A stretch of DNA of 64,000 bases. It comes from Cloeon dipterum. Lineage: Eukaryota > Arthropoda > Insecta > Ephemeroptera > Baetidae. The notes under the pieces were generated by a model. The model was given only the letters and a program-made list of their open reading frames with translations. It did no database searches and was not told the DNA's origin. Each line of letters starts with the position of its first letter. Position 1 is the stretch's first letter. The stretch is from the NCBI RefSeq assembly GCF_949628265.1, contig NC_088787.1, positions 32,228,844 through 32,292,843 on the forward strand. Direction: 5' to 3'. A program made the translations under genes and the position numbers. Shown here one piece after another: positions 63,013 through 64,000 of this stretch.

Positions 63013-64000
63013 TCAGGTGTTAGTACGCTTTCGCATCAACTCGACGGCCACGTCGTCCACAGAAATGAGCTTTTCAATAGGAATGCACGATAGCTCGCCC
63101 TCAACCCTGTCTGGATTGCGTCCAATCCACTGCTGCGATGATGTTTTTGGCGGACTGATAGCTTTTTCTTGTTCTTTTAGTGCCTCTTTCGCTCGGCGCT
63201 CTTTCAGTTTCAGCGAGAAAATAGCGACACTTCGAGCTCTCTTCAGCAAACTGCTCTTAACTCTGCTCTTTTTGGCGGCAAGATCTTCATTAGCCGGTAC
63301 CACTGCCGACGTCGATGCGGCGGCAGACGACGAGGCCTCCACCCTCTCGGGCGTGGTAGGCTTCACGGGCGAGGGCGGCTTTGCGACTGCCATCGTCACC
63401 AGAGCTGCGTTCGCAGGGTCCAAGGATGCTCTGGGCCGCTCTGTGACGATCGAGGAAGGGTGCAGCAGCTCGTCTCTGCCGTTGATCTTTTCCAGGGTGC
63501 TGGCAGGTGCACTCGGTCGCCGAACTTCGGGCCCAGCAACCTCAGAAACAGCCGCTTGACCGCCGTTCTTCTCAGGGGAAAATCTGAATTTGGATCTCGG
63601 CTGCATCCAAGGAGGTGCCGACCTCAACAGGTCAGAATCTGAGGAAGCCGTGTCTTTGGCTAAAATGCAGTCGGTGCTGTGACGAATGGAGGTGCTCTCG
63701 TCACTGGACTCGCTGTTTGCCGAGCGATCTCGGCTTAGGCCCATTTGGCTTGAGTTACTCGATTTCCTTGATGCTGCCGTGTCCAGACCGAAACGCTTCA
63801 CCCAATCTATACCCCCGTGTGGGCCGATGGTCAGGTGGTGATTAAGAATATGAGAGCTTAACGGTGGGAACGGCTCCCTAGTTTTATTTTTATCCTCGCC
63901 CAGCCACTCTCTGGATTTTGAGAAGCCTGGCGAAGATTTGTCAGATTTGTCATGATCAGATTCACTGGAATCGGTGTGACGGCCGGGAGACGGGGTTTCT
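63013..64000 (-). CDS. C-terminal exon of an unrecognised large protein (runs off the window)
   Basis: The minus-strand frame ends at the TGA at 63013-63015 and is open without a stop to the window edge, about 329 residues. It is therefore the last exon, or part of it, of a gene that continues to the right. Composition is Ser-, Pro-, Arg- and Glu-rich with short clusters, as in disordered regulatory tails. Segments that look conserved in style are HHLTIGPHGGIDWVKRFGLD, SAPPWMQPRSKFRFSPEK, the basic helix SSLLKRARSVAIFSLKLKER and the end PIEKLISVDDVAVELMRK. I do not recognise the family. The tail of an ion channel or a scaffold protein is possible, but that is a guess. Codon use and the long open length support real coding; the opposite-strand 180-codon frame is a shadow of it. 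Confidence 0.75.
   Translation of the reverse strand, partial: ETPSPGRHTDSSESDHDKSDKSSPGFSKSREWLGEDKNKTREPFPPLSSHILNHHLTIGPHGGIDWVKRFGLDTAASRKSSNSSQMGLSRDRSANSESSDESTSIRHSTDCILAKDTASSDSDLLRSAPPWMQPRSKFRFSPEKNGGQAAVSEVAGPEVRRPSAPASTLEKINGRDELLHPSSIVTERPRASLDPANAALVTMAVAKPPSPVKPTTPERVEASSSAAASTSAVVPANEDLAAKKSRVKSSLLKRARSVAIFSLKLKERRAKEALKEQEKAISPPKTSSQQWIGRNPDRVEGELSCIPIEKLISVDDVAVELMRKRTNT

Noticed and set aside
63017-63559. 180-codon plus-strand frame at the right edge
   Set aside because: It is the antisense shadow of the minus-strand exon, which is open much further and has a better composition.

Overview
The window looks like a compact, intron-rich arthropod (most likely hexapod) chromosome segment. 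Three things point there: a CP190-type BTB/zinc-finger insulator protein, which is an arthropod family; ribosomal proteins S6 and L8 with insect-like ends; and short introns with GT-AG borders in AT-rich DNA. I cannot name the species. I saw no bacterial or viral gene. I rebuilt each gene exon by exon by reading splice sites and checking that codon phase is kept at every junction. The exon coordinates in the entries come from that reading, and no alignment was run.

From 0 to 32 kb the genes are densely packed, mostly housekeeping, on both strands: a small THAP-domain protein (-), a GH27 lysosomal glycosidase of the alpha-N-acetylgalactosaminidase type (+), RpS6 (-), mitochondrial DNA polymerase gamma (+), a BRIP1/FANCJ-like Fe-S DNA helicase (-), the ESCRT-I subunit UBAP1 (+), a secretory carrier membrane protein SCAMP (+), a membrane-anchored peptide-amidating lyase PAL (+), the cytochrome oxidase assembly factor COX16 (-) and RpL8 (+). 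From 32 to 49 kb come a 1.8 kb hAT-type foldback transposon, FAM174 (-), VPS16 (-), eIF3 subunit j (+) and CP190 (-). Neighbours are often divergent with short shared promoters (RpS6/POLG, BRIP1/UBAP1, COX16/RpL8, VPS16/eIF3j) or tightly convergent (POLG/BRIP1 stop codons 104 bp apart).

From 49 to 63 kb I recognise no gene. The stretch alternates AT-rich DNA with GC-rich islands that carry TATA boxes and may be regulatory DNA or unseen promoters or UTRs of larger genes. At the right edge (63.0-64.0 kb, minus) is the C-terminal exon of a large, Ser/Pro/basic-rich protein that runs off the window and that I do not recognise.

The genes do not form one pathway, though several share broad themes: endolysosome and vesicle traffic (NAGA-type glycosidase, UBAP1, SCAMP, VPS16), mitochondria (POLG, COX16) and translation (RpS6, RpL8, eIF3j). 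The most unusual non-coding material is a set of inverted-repeat elements: a hAT foldback with an intact 8-bp target duplication, a smaller hAT-like MITE, an LTR-like inverted pair inside a PAL intron, a foldback in an RpL8 intron, and two related 61-nt hairpins (one inside an RpS6 intron) whose arms differ in a compensatory way.
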